Part shown: positions 35,905 through 44,679 of the stretch, one piece after another | Layout: each line of letters starts with the position of its first letter | Numbering within the stretch: position 1 is the stretch's first letter | From: Ottowia sp. SB7-C50 | Lineage (GTDB): Bacteria; Pseudomonadota; Gammaproteobacteria; Burkholderiales; Burkholderiaceae_C | NCBI RefSeq assembly: GCF_033110285.1 | Contig: NZ_CP136995.1 | Span: forward strand, 1,054,001-1,118,000 | Reading direction: 5' to 3' | DNA: 64,000 bases | Notes under the pieces: generated by a model | What the model was told of the DNA's origin: nothing | Databases searched by the model: none | What the model saw: only the letters and a program-made list of their open reading frames with translations | Translations under genes and position numbers: made by a program

Positions 35905-36681
35905 ATGAGCAAGGACGACATCGTTCTCAAGGTACAGGGCGTGTCCAAGCGCTTCGGCGGGCTGCAGGCCCTGTCCGACGTGGGCATCACCATCCGGCGC
36001 GGCCAGGTCTATGGCCTGATCGGCCCCAATGGCGCGGGCAAGACGACGTTCTTCAACGTCATCACCGGCCTCTACACGCCCGACAGCGGCACCTTTGAGC
36101 TGGCCGGCCAGCCCTACCGGCCCCAGGCCGTGCACCAGGTGGCCAAGGCGGGCATCGCGCGTACGTTCCAGAACATCCGGCTGTTCGCCGAGATGACGGC
36201 GCTCGAAAACGTGATGGTCGGCCGCCACGTGCGCACACATTCCGGCCTGGTGGGCGCGGTGTTCCGCACGCCCGGGTTCAAGGCCGAGGAAGACGCCATC
36301 GCCGAGCGCGCGCAGCAACTGCTGGACTACGTCGGCATCGGCAAGTACGCGCAGTTCAAGTCGCGTACGCTGTCGTATGGCGACCAGCGCCGGCTTGAAA
36401 TTGCCCGCGCGCTGGCCACCGACCCGCAACTGATCGCGCTGGACGAGCCGGCCGCCGGCATGAACGCCACCGAGAAAGTGGCCTTGCGCGAGCTGATCGA
36501 CCGCATCCGCAAGGACAACCGCACCATTCTGCTTATCGAGCACGACGTCAAGCTGGTGATGGGCCTGTGCGACCGCGTGACGGTGCTGGACTATGGCAAG
36601 CAGATTGCCGAAGGCACGCCGGCCGATGTGCAGAAAAACGAAAAAGTGATCGAAGCCTATCTGGGCACGGGAGGCCATTGA
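35905..36681 (+). CDS. livG: Branched-chain amino acid ABC transporter ATPase LivG
   Basis: A 258-residue ATPase. Walker A GPNGAGKTT (40-48), Q-loop RTFQNIRLF, signature LSYGDQ (156-161, a variant of LSGGQ common in LivG), Walker B LIALDEPAAGM, and switch His in LLIEHDVKLV. It pairs with LivF to power LivHM. It starts 20 bases after livM; livF starts two bases after its stop. Confidence 0.95.
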   Translation: MSKDDIVLKVQGVSKRFGGLQALSDVGITIRRGQVYGLIGPNGAGKTTFFNVITGLYTPDSGTFELAGQPYRPQAVHQVAKAGIARTFQNIRLFAEMTALENVMVGRHVRTHSGLVGAVFRTPGFKAEEDAIAERAQQLLDYVGIGKYAQFKSRTLSYGDQRRLEIARALATDPQLIALDEPAAGMNATEKVALRELIDRIRKDNRTILLIEHDVKLVMGLCDRVTVLDYGKQIAEGTPADVQKNEKVIEAYLGTGGH

Positions 36682-36683
36682 CC

Positions 36684-37400
36684 ATGGCGCAGACTCTGTT
36701 GAAAGTTTCGGGCCTGCAGGTCGCCTATGGCGGCATCCAGGCGGTCAAGGGCGTGGATTTCGAGGTGCGCGAGGGCGAACTGGTGTCGCTCATCGGCTCC
36801 AACGGCGCCGGCAAGACCACCACCATGAAGGCCATCACCGGCACGCTGCCGCTGGCCGGCGGCAGCATCGAATACCTGGGCAAGTCCATCAAGGGCCAGG
36901 GCCCGTGGGACCTGGTCAAGCAGGGCCTGGCCATGGTGCCGGAAGGCCGCGGCGTGTTCACGCGCATGAGCATCACCGAGAACCTGCTCATGGGCGCCTA
37001 CATCCGCAACGACAAGGCCGCCATTGCCGAAGACGTCGAGAAGGTGTTCACCATCTTCCCGCGCCTGCGCGAGCGCAAGGACCAGCTGGCCGGCACCATG
37101 TCGGGCGGCGAACAGCAGATGCTGGCCATGGGCCGCGCGCTGATGAGCCGTCCCAAGCTGCTGCTGCTGGACGAGCCGTCGATGGGCCTGTCGCCCATCA
37201 TGGTCGACAAGGTGTTCGAGGTGGTGCGCGACGTGTATGCTCAAGGCGTCACCGTGCTGCTGGTCGAGCAGAACGCCAGCCGCGCGCTGGCGCTGGCGGA
37301 TCGGGGCTACGTCATGGAATCGGGCCTCATCACCATGACCGGCAGCGGCAAGGATCTGCTGTCCGATCCCAAGGTGCGCGCCGCCTATCTGGGCGAATGA
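36684..37400 (+). CDS. livF: Branched-chain amino acid ABC transporter ATPase LivF
   Basis: A 238-residue ATPase. Walker A GSNGAGKTT (38-46), signature MSGGEQQMLAMGRAL, Walker B LLLLDEPSMGLSP, switch region LLVEQNASRAL. The ATG at 36684 has GGGAGG upstream inside the livG end. It forms the ATPase pair with LivG. The binding-protein gene livK follows after 101 bases, so livK may have its own promoter for higher expression. Confidence 0.95.
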   Translation: MAQTLLKVSGLQVAYGGIQAVKGVDFEVREGELVSLIGSNGAGKTTTMKAITGTLPLAGGSIEYLGKSIKGQGPWDLVKQGLAMVPEGRGVFTRMSITENLLMGAYIRNDKAAIAEDVEKVFTIFPRLRERKDQLAGTMSGGEQQMLAMGRALMSRPKLLLLDEPSMGLSPIMVDKVFEVVRDVYAQGVTVLLVEQNASRALALADRGYVMESGLITMTGSGKDLLSDPKVRAAYLGE

Positions 37401-37501
37401 CCGCATGCCGGCGCCATCTGCCGGCTGCGGTTAGGATCAACTCCTAGTTTTCAACCCGCGGGCTTGGCCCGCTGTCGTCATTTTTTTCAGAAGGATTCAA
37501 C

Positions 37502-38644
37502 ATGACCCATCGTCAGGCTTTCACGCTTTCCGCCATCGCCGCCGGCGCGCTGCTGGCCGCCAGCGTCGTGCACGCGCAGGACACCCAGACCGTCAAGATC
37601 GCCCACGCCGGCCCCACCTCGGGCGGCATTGCCCACATCGGCAAGGACACCGAAAACGGCGTGCGCATGGCCATCGACGAGCTGAACGCGCAGAACCTGA
37701 CCATCGGCGGCAAGAAGATCAAGTTCGAGATCGCCGCCGAAGACGACGCGGGCGACCCCAAGCAGGCCACCGCCGTGGCGCAGAAGCTGTGCGACCAGAA
37801 GGTGGCGGGCGTGGTCGGCCACCTGCAGTCCGGCACCACCATCCCGGCGTCGGGCATCTACAACAAGTGCGGCATTCCGCACATCACCACCGCCGCCACC
37901 AACCCCGACGTCACCAAGCCGGGCTACAACACCACCTACCGCCTGATCGCCAACGACAGCTCGCTGGGGGCGGCGCTGGCCATCTACGCGGCCGACGCGC
38001 TCAAGCTGAAGAACGTGGCCGTCATCGACGACCGCACCGCCTACGGCCAGGGCCTGGCCAACGTGTTCAAGGAAACCGCGCGCCAGAAGGGCATGAACGT
38101 GGTGGCCGAGGAATTTACCACCGACAAGGCCACCGACTTCATGGCCATCCTGACCAACATCCGCGGCAAGAAGCCCGACGCCATCTTCTACGGCGGCCTG
38201 GACGCGCAGTCCGGCCCCATGCTGCGTCAGCTGGAGCAGCTGGGCCTGGGCAACGTCAAGTTCTTCAGCGGCGACGGCTCATGCACCGAAAAGCTGCCCG
38301 AGCTGGCGGGCAAGGTGGCCATGGTGGGCAACGTGACCTGCGCCACCGGCGGCATCTCGGTCGAGAAGATGGCCGGCGGCCAGGACTGGAAGAAGCGCTA
38401 CGACGCCAAGTTCCCCGGCGCGTTCCAGATCTACAGCCCCTACGCCTACGACGCCACCATGGTGCTGGCCGACGCGATGAAGCGCGCCAACTCGGTCGAC
38501 CCCAAGGTCTACGTGCCCGCCATGCGCCAAACCAACTACAAGGGCGTGACGGCGCAGATCCAGTTCACCGACAAGGGCGAACTGACCAAGCCGGCCGTAA
38601 CGCTGAACGCCTACCGCAACAACGCACGCACGCCGCTGAACTGA
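37502..38644 (+). CDS. livK: Branched-chain amino acid ABC transporter binding protein LivK
   Basis: A 380-residue periplasmic binding protein with signal peptide (1-25, ending VVHAQD). Type I periplasmic-binding fold marks: VKIAHAGPTSGGIAHIGKDT, VAGVVGHLQSGTTIPASGIY (ligand-binding Ser/Thr region) and TYRLIANDSS. It delivers a branched-chain amino acid or analogue to LivHM. AGAAGGA lies before the start, and a strong terminator follows. Confidence 0.93.
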   Translation: MTHRQAFTLSAIAAGALLAASVVHAQDTQTVKIAHAGPTSGGIAHIGKDTENGVRMAIDELNAQNLTIGGKKIKFEIAAEDDAGDPKQATAVAQKLCDQKVAGVVGHLQSGTTIPASGIYNKCGIPHITTAATNPDVTKPGYNTTYRLIANDSSLGAALAIYAADALKLKNVAVIDDRTAYGQGLANVFKETARQKGMNVVAEEFTTDKATDFMAILTNIRGKKPDAIFYGGLDAQSGPMLRQLEQLGLGNVKFFSGDGSCTEKLPELAGKVAMVGNVTCATGGISVEKMAGGQDWKKRYDAKFPGAFQIYSPYAYDATMVLADAMKRANSVDPKVYVPAMRQTNYKGVTAQIQFTDKGELTKPAVTLNAYRNNARTPLN

Positions 38645-38668
38645 TCGTGCCCTGCGCCTTGGCGCCAT

Positions 38669-38705
38669 GAAAAAGAGCCCCGGTCGCCCGGGGCTCTTTG
38701 CTTTT
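38669..38705 (+). terminator. Terminator of the liv operon
   Basis: AAAGAGCCCCGG and CCGGGGCTCTTT form a 12-pair stem around a short loop, preceded by A and followed by GCTTTTG. It lies 27 bases after the livK stop and may also end the converging Bug gene. Confidence 0.88.
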
Positions 38706-38722
38706 GTGCTATCAAAAAGAGA

Positions 38723-39689
38723 TCAATCCACCTTGGCGCCCGACCGTTTGACGACCGGCTCATAGCGCGCACGCTCGCGCGCCATCAGGGCGCCGAACTG
38801 CTCCGGCGTGGTGGGCACCGGCTCGGCCATCAGCTGGGCAAAGCGCTGCTGCGTCTCGGGGGGCCCGCAGCGCTTCGGTGAAGGCGGCGTTCAGCCTGCC
38901 GATCACGTCGGCCGGCGTGCCGGCGGGCGCCACCAGGCCCCACCAGGTGTCGACCTCGAAGCCCTTGATCACCTCGGCCATGGCGGGCACGCCGGGCAGC
39001 AGGGGCGAGCGCTGGGCGGTTGTCACGGCCAGCGCCTTCAGCTTGCCGGCCTTGATGTTGGCCGATGCCGTGGCCAGGTTGTCGATGTTGAAGTCCACCT
39101 GGCCCGACAGCAGGGCCAGTTGCGCCGGGTTGCCGCCGTTGTACGGAATGTGCACGGCGAAGATGCCCGCGCCCTGCTTGAACATTTCGCCCGCCAGGTG
39201 CCCGGCCGAGCCGTTGCCGCCCGAGCCGTAGTTGAGCTTGCCCGGATTCTTCTTGGCATACGCGATCAGGTCGGCCAGCGTCTGGATGCGCAGCCGCGCG
39301 GCGCTGTCGGCGTTCATCACCAGCACGTTGGGCACGCGCACCATCTGCGTGATGGGGGCGAAGTCCTTGCCGGCGTCGAAGGGCATCTTGCGGAACAGCC
39401 AGGGGTTGATGGCGTGCGTGGCCACCGCGGCGATGCCGATCACGCTGCCGTCGGGTGCGGCCTTGGCCACGTAGTCGCTGCCGATGTTGCCGCCGGCGCC
39501 GGGCTTGTTCTCGACAATGATGGTGCCCAGCTTGCCTTCGGCACGCTCGGCCAGCGCGCGCGCCGTCACGTCCAGCGGGCCGCCAGGCGCGTAGGGCACG
39601 ACCAGGCGGATGGGCTTGGCTGGCTGCGCGAAAGCGGCAGCGCTGGCGGCGAGCGCCACGCTGGCGAGCATGAGGGAACGTCTTTGCAT
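38723..39689 (-). pseudogene. Bug-family (TctC-like) binding protein, frameshifted near the C-terminus
   Basis: A periplasmic solute-binding protein with signal peptide (MQRRSLMLASVALAA...AFAQ) and Bug marks PYAPGGPLDV and ENKPGAGGNIGSDYV. A run of six G (38858-38863) carries one base too many: before it the protein reads AFTEALRAP, after it the correct continuation ETQQRFAQLMAEPVPTT lies in another frame and ends at 38723. As written, the frame instead runs to 38760 with an unrelated tail of about 30 residues. Removing one base restores 321 residues, the family norm. No tctA/tctB partner is adjacent, as is usual for Bug orphans. Confidence 0.85.
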
Positions 39690-39730
39690 GGTGGGTCCTG
39701 AAAAGAAATAGGCCTTCAGCGCAGGTCAGT

Positions 39731-39762
39731 CAGGCGCTGATTGCTACAAAAATAAAAGCAAA
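39731..39762. repeat. Family A repeat, intergenic fragment
   Basis: AGGCGCTGATTGCTACAAAA followed by ATAAAAGCAAAC, between the Bug gene start and the reductase stop. It is a shorter copy, similar to those at 21141 and 51402. Confidence 0.55.
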
Positions 39763-39769
39763 CGGCGAA

Positions 39770-40813
39770 TCAGCCTGTCAGCTTATCGGCTTCGCTGGTG
39801 AAGGCGTCGGCGTAGAACTCATGTTCGGGCAGGCCGGCCTGCTCGACATAGTCGCGCCGCGCCGAATCGACCACGATGGGCGCGCCGCAGGCATAAACCT
39901 GGTGGCCGGACAGGTCGGCAAAGTCCTGCAGCACGGCGCGGTGCACGAAGCCGGTGCGGCCGCTCCAGCCGTCTTCGGGCAGGGCGTCGGACACCACGGG
40001 CACATAGGTCAGGTTCGGCATCTCGGCGCAGCGGGCCTTGACCCAGGCGTCCATGTACAGGTCGTGCGGGCGTCGGCCGCCCCAGTACAGCACGGCTTCG
40101 CGCGTGATGCCCATGAACTGCAGGTGCTCGATGATCGCCTTGATCGGCGCAAAGCCGGTGCCCGAAGCCAGCAGCACCATCGGCTTGGGCGAATCGTCGC
40201 GCAGATGAAAGCTGCCGTACGGGCCTTCGATGCGCAGGATTTCCTTTTCCTTCATGGTGCCGAACACGTGGTCGGTGAACTTGCCGCCCGGCATGTGGCG
40301 GATGTGCAGGTCGACCATGGGCGCGCCGTTTTCGATCAGCGTGTGCGGCGCGTTGGCCATGCTGTAGCTGCGCCGCGCGCCGTCGCGCAGGATGAACTCG
40401 ACGTACTGCCCGGCGTGGTACTGGATGATGTCGTTGGCTGGCAGTTGCAGCTTCACGCGCATCACGTCGGGCGACAGCTTTTCAAGCACGGCCACGCGCG
40501 CCGGCATTTTCTTGATGGGGAAGGCGCCGGCGTGCGTCACCTGGCGCGACTCCAGCACCACGTCGCTGGTGGCGGTGCCGCAGCAGGTCAGCACGTAGCC
40601 GTCGGCTTCCTCCTGCGCGCTCAGCGCCTTGTCCTGGTGCGGGCCGTGGGTGACGGTGCCGCTCAGCTTCCTGCACTTGCACGAGCCGCAGGCGCCGTCC
40701 TTGCAGCCATAGGGCAGGCCGATGCCTTGCCGGATGCCCGCTGCGAGCATGGTTTCGCCGGATTCGGCCTCGAAGCTGCGGCCGCTGGGTTGTACGGTGA
40801 TGGTGTAGGTCAT
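39770..40813 (-). CDS. 2Fe-2S/FAD oxidoreductase (CDP-6-deoxy-delta-3,4-glucoseen reductase-like)
   Basis: A 347-residue electron-transfer protein. N-terminal plant-type ferredoxin domain with Cys37, Cys42, Cys45 and Cys77 (GCKDGACGSCKC; YVLTCC) for the 2Fe-2S cluster. FAD domain with RRSYSMANAP; NAD domain with LLASGTGFAPIKAI and YACGAP. This layout is shared by AscD-type reductases and by reductase subunits of ring-hydroxylating oxygenases. No oxygenase or deoxysugar genes are nearby, so the partner is unknown. Its ATG is only nine bases from the divergent start at 40823. Confidence 0.88.
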   Translation of the reverse strand: MTYTITVQPSGRSFEAESGETMLAAGIRQGIGLPYGCKDGACGSCKCRKLSGTVTHGPHQDKALSAQEEADGYVLTCCGTATSDVVLESRQVTHAGAFPIKKMPARVAVLEKLSPDVMRVKLQLPANDIIQYHAGQYVEFILRDGARRSYSMANAPHTLIENGAPMVDLHIRHMPGGKFTDHVFGTMKEKEILRIEGPYGSFHLRDDSPKPMVLLASGTGFAPIKAIIEHLQFMGITREAVLYWGGRRPHDLYMDAWVKARCAEMPNLTYVPVVSDALPEDGWSGRTGFVHRAVLQDFADLSGHQVYACGAPIVVDSARRDYVEQAGLPEHEFYADAFTSEADKLTG

Positions 40814-40822
40814 GGCTTGAGT

Positions 40823-41788
40823 ATGCTGGCGGGTTCTGAAACCCCGCTGAACCGATCAATTTTGCCCTCAAACCTGTCGCCCCTGGGTGCGCTGCCCGCG
40901 CGCTTCCGGCGCCCGCGCGTGCTCATCGTCGGCTGCGGCGACGTGGGACAGCGCGCCGCGCGCGGGCTGGTGCCACGCGTGCGCGTGCTGGCGCTGTCGC
41001 GCGATGGGTCGGCGGCGGCGCTGAGTGCGCTGCGCGCGCAGCGCATCCAGCCGCTGGTGGGCGACCTGGACGACGCCGTCCGCCTGCGCCGGCTGGCGGG
41101 CATCGCCACGCGCGTGCTGCACCTGGCGCCGCCGCCCGGCGAGGGTGACGGCGACCCGCGCACCCGCGCGCTGGTGCGGGCGCTGGCGCGCCGCACGCCG
41201 CCGCTGGCGCTGGTGTATGGCTCGACCAGCGGCGTGTACGGCGACTGCGGCGGCGCGCACATCGACGAAACGCGCGGCCTGCGCCCCGCCACTGCCCGTG
41301 CACGCCGCCGCGTGGCCGCTGAAGGTCACGTGCGCGCCTTTGGCCGCGCCGCCGGTGTGCGCACCAGTGTGCTGCGCATACCCGGCATCTACGCCGCCGA
41401 CCGCGAGGGCGGCACGCCGCGCGCCCGCCTGCTGCGCGGCACGCCGGTGCTGGCGCCCCAGGACGACGTCTACACCAACCACATCCACGCCGACGACCTG
41501 GCGCGCGCCTGCGTGCTGGCGCTGTGGCGCGGCGCGCCGCAGCGGGTCTACCACGCCAGTGACGACAGCGCGCTGAAGATGGGCGACTACTTCGACCTGG
41601 CCGCCGACCTGTACGGCCTGCCCCGTCCGCCGCGCGTGCGCCGCGCCGACGCCGCCCAGCACCTGCCGGCCACGCTGCTGTCCTTCATGGGCGAATCGCG
41701 CCGGCTGGACAACACGCGGCTCAAGCGCGAGCTGCGCCTGCAACTGCGCCATGCCACGCCGGCCAGCGGTTTGCTATCCCATTCATAG
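40823..41788 (+). CDS. NAD(P)-dependent epimerase/dehydratase family protein
   Basis: A 321-residue short-chain-type Rossmann protein: VLIVGCGDVGQRAARGL (about 33-49) is the dinucleotide site and YGSTSGVYGDCGG holds the Ser/Tyr region; the usual YxxxK is not obvious. It resembles YeeZ-like predicted epimerases of unknown substrate. The start is uncertain: the ATG at 40823 would leave nine bases to the divergent gene, and a TTG at 40862 is an alternative. The C-terminal residues SGLLSHS are encoded by a family A repeat that also holds the stop codon. Confidence 0.8.
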   Translation: MLAGSETPLNRSILPSNLSPLGALPARFRRPRVLIVGCGDVGQRAARGLVPRVRVLALSRDGSAAALSALRAQRIQPLVGDLDDAVRLRRLAGIATRVLHLAPPPGEGDGDPRTRALVRALARRTPPLALVYGSTSGVYGDCGGAHIDETRGLRPATARARRRVAAEGHVRAFGRAAGVRTSVLRIPGIYAADREGGTPRARLLRGTPVLAPQDDVYTNHIHADDLARACVLALWRGAPQRVYHASDDSALKMGDYFDLAADLYGLPRPPRVRRADAAQHLPATLLSFMGESRRLDNTRLKRELRLQLRHATPASGLLSHS

Positions 41789-41820
41789 CTGTACACGCTG
41801 TTCAGTCCAGCGTGAGCGGC
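41769..41820. repeat. Family A repeat at the epimerase 3' end
   Basis: TTTGCTATCCCATTCATAGC, then TGTACACGCTGTTCAGTCCA and GCGTGAGCGGC. It supplies the last residues and stop codon of the epimerase gene. The rest of the 235-base gap to 42024 shows no feature. Confidence 0.72.
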
Positions 41821-42023
41821 GTTTATTTATCTGAATGCGGCGCAGCCCAGTGCGGCTGCCACGCAAGCCCCACCATGCCGCCGGGGTTCTGCCGCGCGTG
41901 CGCATGCCGTCGGCGGGGCCTGCGTTATTCTGTGGCGCAACCCGCTGACGGCCAGCGCTGGCCGCATGGCGGCGCTGGTCCGGCACCGGCCGTTCCGGCG
42001 GCGGCCACATCACAGGAAAGACC

Positions 42024-42995
42024 ATGACACTGATCGACACCCATCGCGCCGATCGGCGCACCTTCATGGCCAGTTCGGCGGCCTGGGCCGCGGCGGGGCT
42101 GCTGGCGCCCGCCGGCCTGCAGGCACAGCCCGCGCGCGGGCGCGCCGCCGCGGGCTACGAGCCGCAGCGTGGCCAGTCCGGCAAGGACGTGATCTGGATC
42201 CCCACGCCCGACGTGCAGGTCACCCGCATGCTGCGGCTGGCGCAGCTGACGCCGCAGGACTATTTGATCGACCTCGGCTCGGGCGACGGCAAGATCGTCA
42301 TTGCCGCGGCGCGCGAAGGCACGCCCGGCCTGGGCATTGAATACAACCCCGACATGGTGGCGCTGTCGCAGCGGCGCGCTCGCGAAGCCGGCGTGGCCGA
42401 CCGCGCGCGCTTCGAGAAGGCGGACATCTTCGAATCCGACTTCAGCCGCGCCACCGTCATCACCATGTACCTGCTGCCGCACCTCAACCTGCGGCTGCGT
42501 CCGCGCATCCTGGCGCTGAAGCCGGGCACGCGCATCGTCTCGCACGAATTCCGCATGGGCCGCTGGCGGCCCGACGAGACTTCGCGCATCGGCAATGCGT
42601 CGGTTCATTTGTGGCTGGTGCCGGCCAATGTGGGCGGGCAGTGGGAGCTGCAGTTTCCGCAGCGCGCCGGCCCGGCCACGGTGCGGCTCGACGTGGCGCG
42701 CCAGCACTTCCAGAACTTCGACGCTGCCGTGGCGTTTGGCGATTTCGAGACCTTCGTGCGGGAGCCCAAGGTGGCGGGCGACCAGGTGCGCTTTGACCTG
42801 ACCGACGAGGACGGGCACCTGCGCCGCTTCACCGGCCGTGTGGCGGGCGACCGCATCACGGGCAGCGTGTACGACCTGACCGGCGGCGGCGCCGTGCGCG
42901 CGCCCTTCAGCGCGCGCCGCCTCGGCGCAGCACCACCCATCGAAGGCAGCGGCCCGGCGGCCGACAACGAGGCCGAATCGCTGGGCACCGAATGA
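42024..42995 (+). CDS. Exported SAM-dependent methyltransferase-like protein
   Basis: A 323-residue protein. The N-terminus (Arg11-Arg12 in ADRRTFMASSAAWAAAGLL) looks like a twin-arginine signal, and mature sequence begins near residue 36. A class I methyltransferase core follows: motif I DLGSGDGK (83-90), GIEYNPDMV, ADIFESDFS, and LPHLNLRLRPRILALKPGTR. The C-terminal 130 residues are a separate beta-rich part. Proteins with this leader and fold occur in other proteobacteria; no function is known to me, and SAM is not known to be present in the periplasm. The stop overlaps the permease start (ATGA), so the two are co-translated. Confidence 0.8.
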   Translation: MTLIDTHRADRRTFMASSAAWAAAGLLAPAGLQAQPARGRAAAGYEPQRGQSGKDVIWIPTPDVQVTRMLRLAQLTPQDYLIDLGSGDGKIVIAAAREGTPGLGIEYNPDMVALSQRRAREAGVADRARFEKADIFESDFSRATVITMYLLPHLNLRLRPRILALKPGTRIVSHEFRMGRWRPDETSRIGNASVHLWLVPANVGGQWELQFPQRAGPATVRLDVARQHFQNFDAAVAFGDFETFVREPKVAGDQVRFDLTDEDGHLRRFTGRVAGDRITGSVYDLTGGGAVRAPFSARRLGAAPPIEGSGPAADNEAESLGTE

Positions 42996-44377
42996 CGCTG
43001 CCCGCGTCCGAGTCCACCCAGCCGGGGCAGACGCTGGCGCTGCGCGAGGCGGTGGCCATCATCGTCGGCATCGTCATCGGCGCCGGCATTTTCAAGGCGC
43101 CGTCGCTGGTGGCGCAGTTCACCGGCTCCACCGGCTGGATGCTGGCGGCCTGGGTGGCGGGCGGGTTGATCTCGCTCATCGGCGCGCTGTGCTATGCCGA
43201 GCTGGCGGCGGCCTGGCCGCACGCGGGCGGCGACTACCACTTTCTGCAGCGGGCCTATGGACGGCGCGTGGCCTTTCTGTTTGCGTGGGCGCGCTTTGCG
43301 GTCATCACCACCGGCTCCATCGCGCTGCTGGCCTTCGTGTTTGGCGACTACATGAGTGCCGTGCTGCCGCTGGGTGCCTACGGCTCGGCCACCTGGGGCG
43401 CGCTGGCCGTCGTGGTGCTGACGTGGCTGAACGCGCGGGGCATTCACGCCAGCGCCAGCGCACAAAGCTGGCTGACGCTGGCCGAGGTGCTGGGCCTGGT
43501 GCTGGTGGTGGTGGCCGGCCTGTGGCTGTGGGGCAGCGGTGGCCACAGCATGCCGGTGCCCGATGCGCCCGCGGCGGCAGGCAGCGGCATGCCGGCGCTG
43601 GGCATGCTGGGGCTGGCGATGGTGTTTGTGCTGCTGACCTACGGTGGCTGGAACGAGGCCGCTTACCTCAGCGCCGAACTGCGCGGCTCGCGCCGCGGCA
43701 TCCTGCACGCGCTGGTCATCAGCCTGACGCTGATCACCGTGCTGTACCTGCTGGTCAACCTGGCCTATGTGTACGGCCTGGGCATCCAGGGCATGGCCAG
43801 GAGCGAGGCGGTGGCGGCCGACCTGCTGCGCGTGGCCTTTGGGCGCACGGGCGAGACGCTGATTGCCGTCATGGTGGCGGTGGCGGCGCTGACCTCGATC
43901 AACGCCACCATGATCGTCGGCGCGCGCACCAACTTCGCTGTCGGGCGCGACTGGCCGCAACTGCACTGGCTGGGCCGCTGGGAAGGCGCGCGCGGCGTGC
44001 CGGCGGTGGCGCTGTATGCGCAGTCCGGCTTTGCGCTGGCGCTGGTGGTGCTGGGCGCCAGCCTGCGCAGCGGCTTCCAGACCATGGTCGACTACACGGC
44101 GCCGGTGTTCTGGAGCTTCTTTCTGCTGTGCACGCTGGCGCTGATGGTGCTGCGCCGCAAGGAGCCGCACGCGCCGCGCCCGTTCAAGGTGCCGCTGTAC
44201 CCGCTGCTGCCGCTGCTGTTTGCCGCCGTCTGCGCCTACATGCTGTGGTCGTCGCTGGTCTACGTGAAGGCCGGCGCGCTGGTGGGCGTGGGCGTGCTGG
44301 CCGTGGGCGCGCTGCTGCTGGCGTGGCTGGAAACGTCGGCCCGCCGGCGCGGCGCCACGCTGGCGCAGGGGCAATGA
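42992..44377 (+). CDS. APC-family amino acid permease
   Basis: A 461-residue inner-membrane transporter with about 12 helices. APC signatures: IVGIVIGAGIFKAPSL in helix 1 (GxG(I/V)F substrate site), LCYAELAAAWPHAGGDY, FVLLTYGGWNEAAYLSAEL and RTNFAVGRD. The substrate is an amino acid or polyamine, not resolved. It is coupled to the exported methyltransferase gene by an ATGA overlap, an unexplained pairing. A family A repeat and a tRNA-Leu on the other strand follow. Confidence 0.88.
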   Translation: MTLPASESTQPGQTLALREAVAIIVGIVIGAGIFKAPSLVAQFTGSTGWMLAAWVAGGLISLIGALCYAELAAAWPHAGGDYHFLQRAYGRRVAFLFAWARFAVITTGSIALLAFVFGDYMSAVLPLGAYGSATWGALAVVVLTWLNARGIHASASAQSWLTLAEVLGLVLVVVAGLWLWGSGGHSMPVPDAPAAAGSGMPALGMLGLAMVFVLLTYGGWNEAAYLSAELRGSRRGILHALVISLTLITVLYLLVNLAYVYGLGIQGMARSEAVAADLLRVAFGRTGETLIAVMVAVAALTSINATMIVGARTNFAVGRDWPQLHWLGRWEGARGVPAVALYAQSGFALALVVLGASLRSGFQTMVDYTAPVFWSFFLLCTLALMVLRRKEPHAPRPFKVPLYPLLPLLFAAVCAYMLWSSLVYVKAGALVGVGVLAVGALLLAWLETSARRRGATLAQGQ

Positions 44378-44410
44378 GAGAGCCTGGGTGCGTGCACAGC
44401 TGCGGATGAC

Positions 44411-44462
44411 AAGTGCTGCATAGTTTGTAGCAGCTGGCGCTTTGTGGATGAGCGCTGGCCGG
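44411..44462. repeat. Family A repeat, intergenic copy
   Basis: AAGTGCTGCATAGTTTGTAG, then CAGCTGGCGCTTTGTGGATG and AGCGCTGGCC. Both the GCnnA...TAGC part and the GCGCTTnnnnnnnAGCGCT part are clear. Confidence 0.72.
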
Positions 44463-44506
44463 CACTCGTTGCATGCGGCTGCGATGACGGTCGCGTGCGC
44501 AGGCAC

Positions 44507-44532
44507 AAAAAAAGCCTGTCGATGGACAGGCT
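44507..44532 (-). terminator. Terminator of tRNA-Leu(CAA)
   Basis: On the minus strand AGCCTGTCCATCGACAGGCT is an 8-pair hairpin followed by TTTTTTTG. It lies about 24 bases after the tRNA 3' end. Confidence 0.88.
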
Positions 44533-44555
44533 GGGCGATGCTTGTTGACTGGCCG

Positions 44556-44640
44556 TGGTGCCCGGGGCCGGACTCGAACCGGCACACCTTGCGGCGGGGG
44601 ATTTTGAATCCCCTGCGTCTACCGATTTCGCCACCCGGGC
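44556..44640 (-). tRNA. tRNA-Leu, anticodon CAA
   Basis: 85 bases with encoded CCA. The acceptor stem GCCCGGG/CCCGGGC is perfect. The anticodon stem-loop GGGGATTCAAAATCCCC carries CAA and reads UUG. The variable arm (CGCCGCAAGGTG region) is long, as in leucine tRNAs; the T arm GGTTCGAGTCC is intact. Confidence 0.95.
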
Positions 44641-44679
44641 GGCCGAAGACAAGCTGGAAATTATGGCACAGTGGACGTC

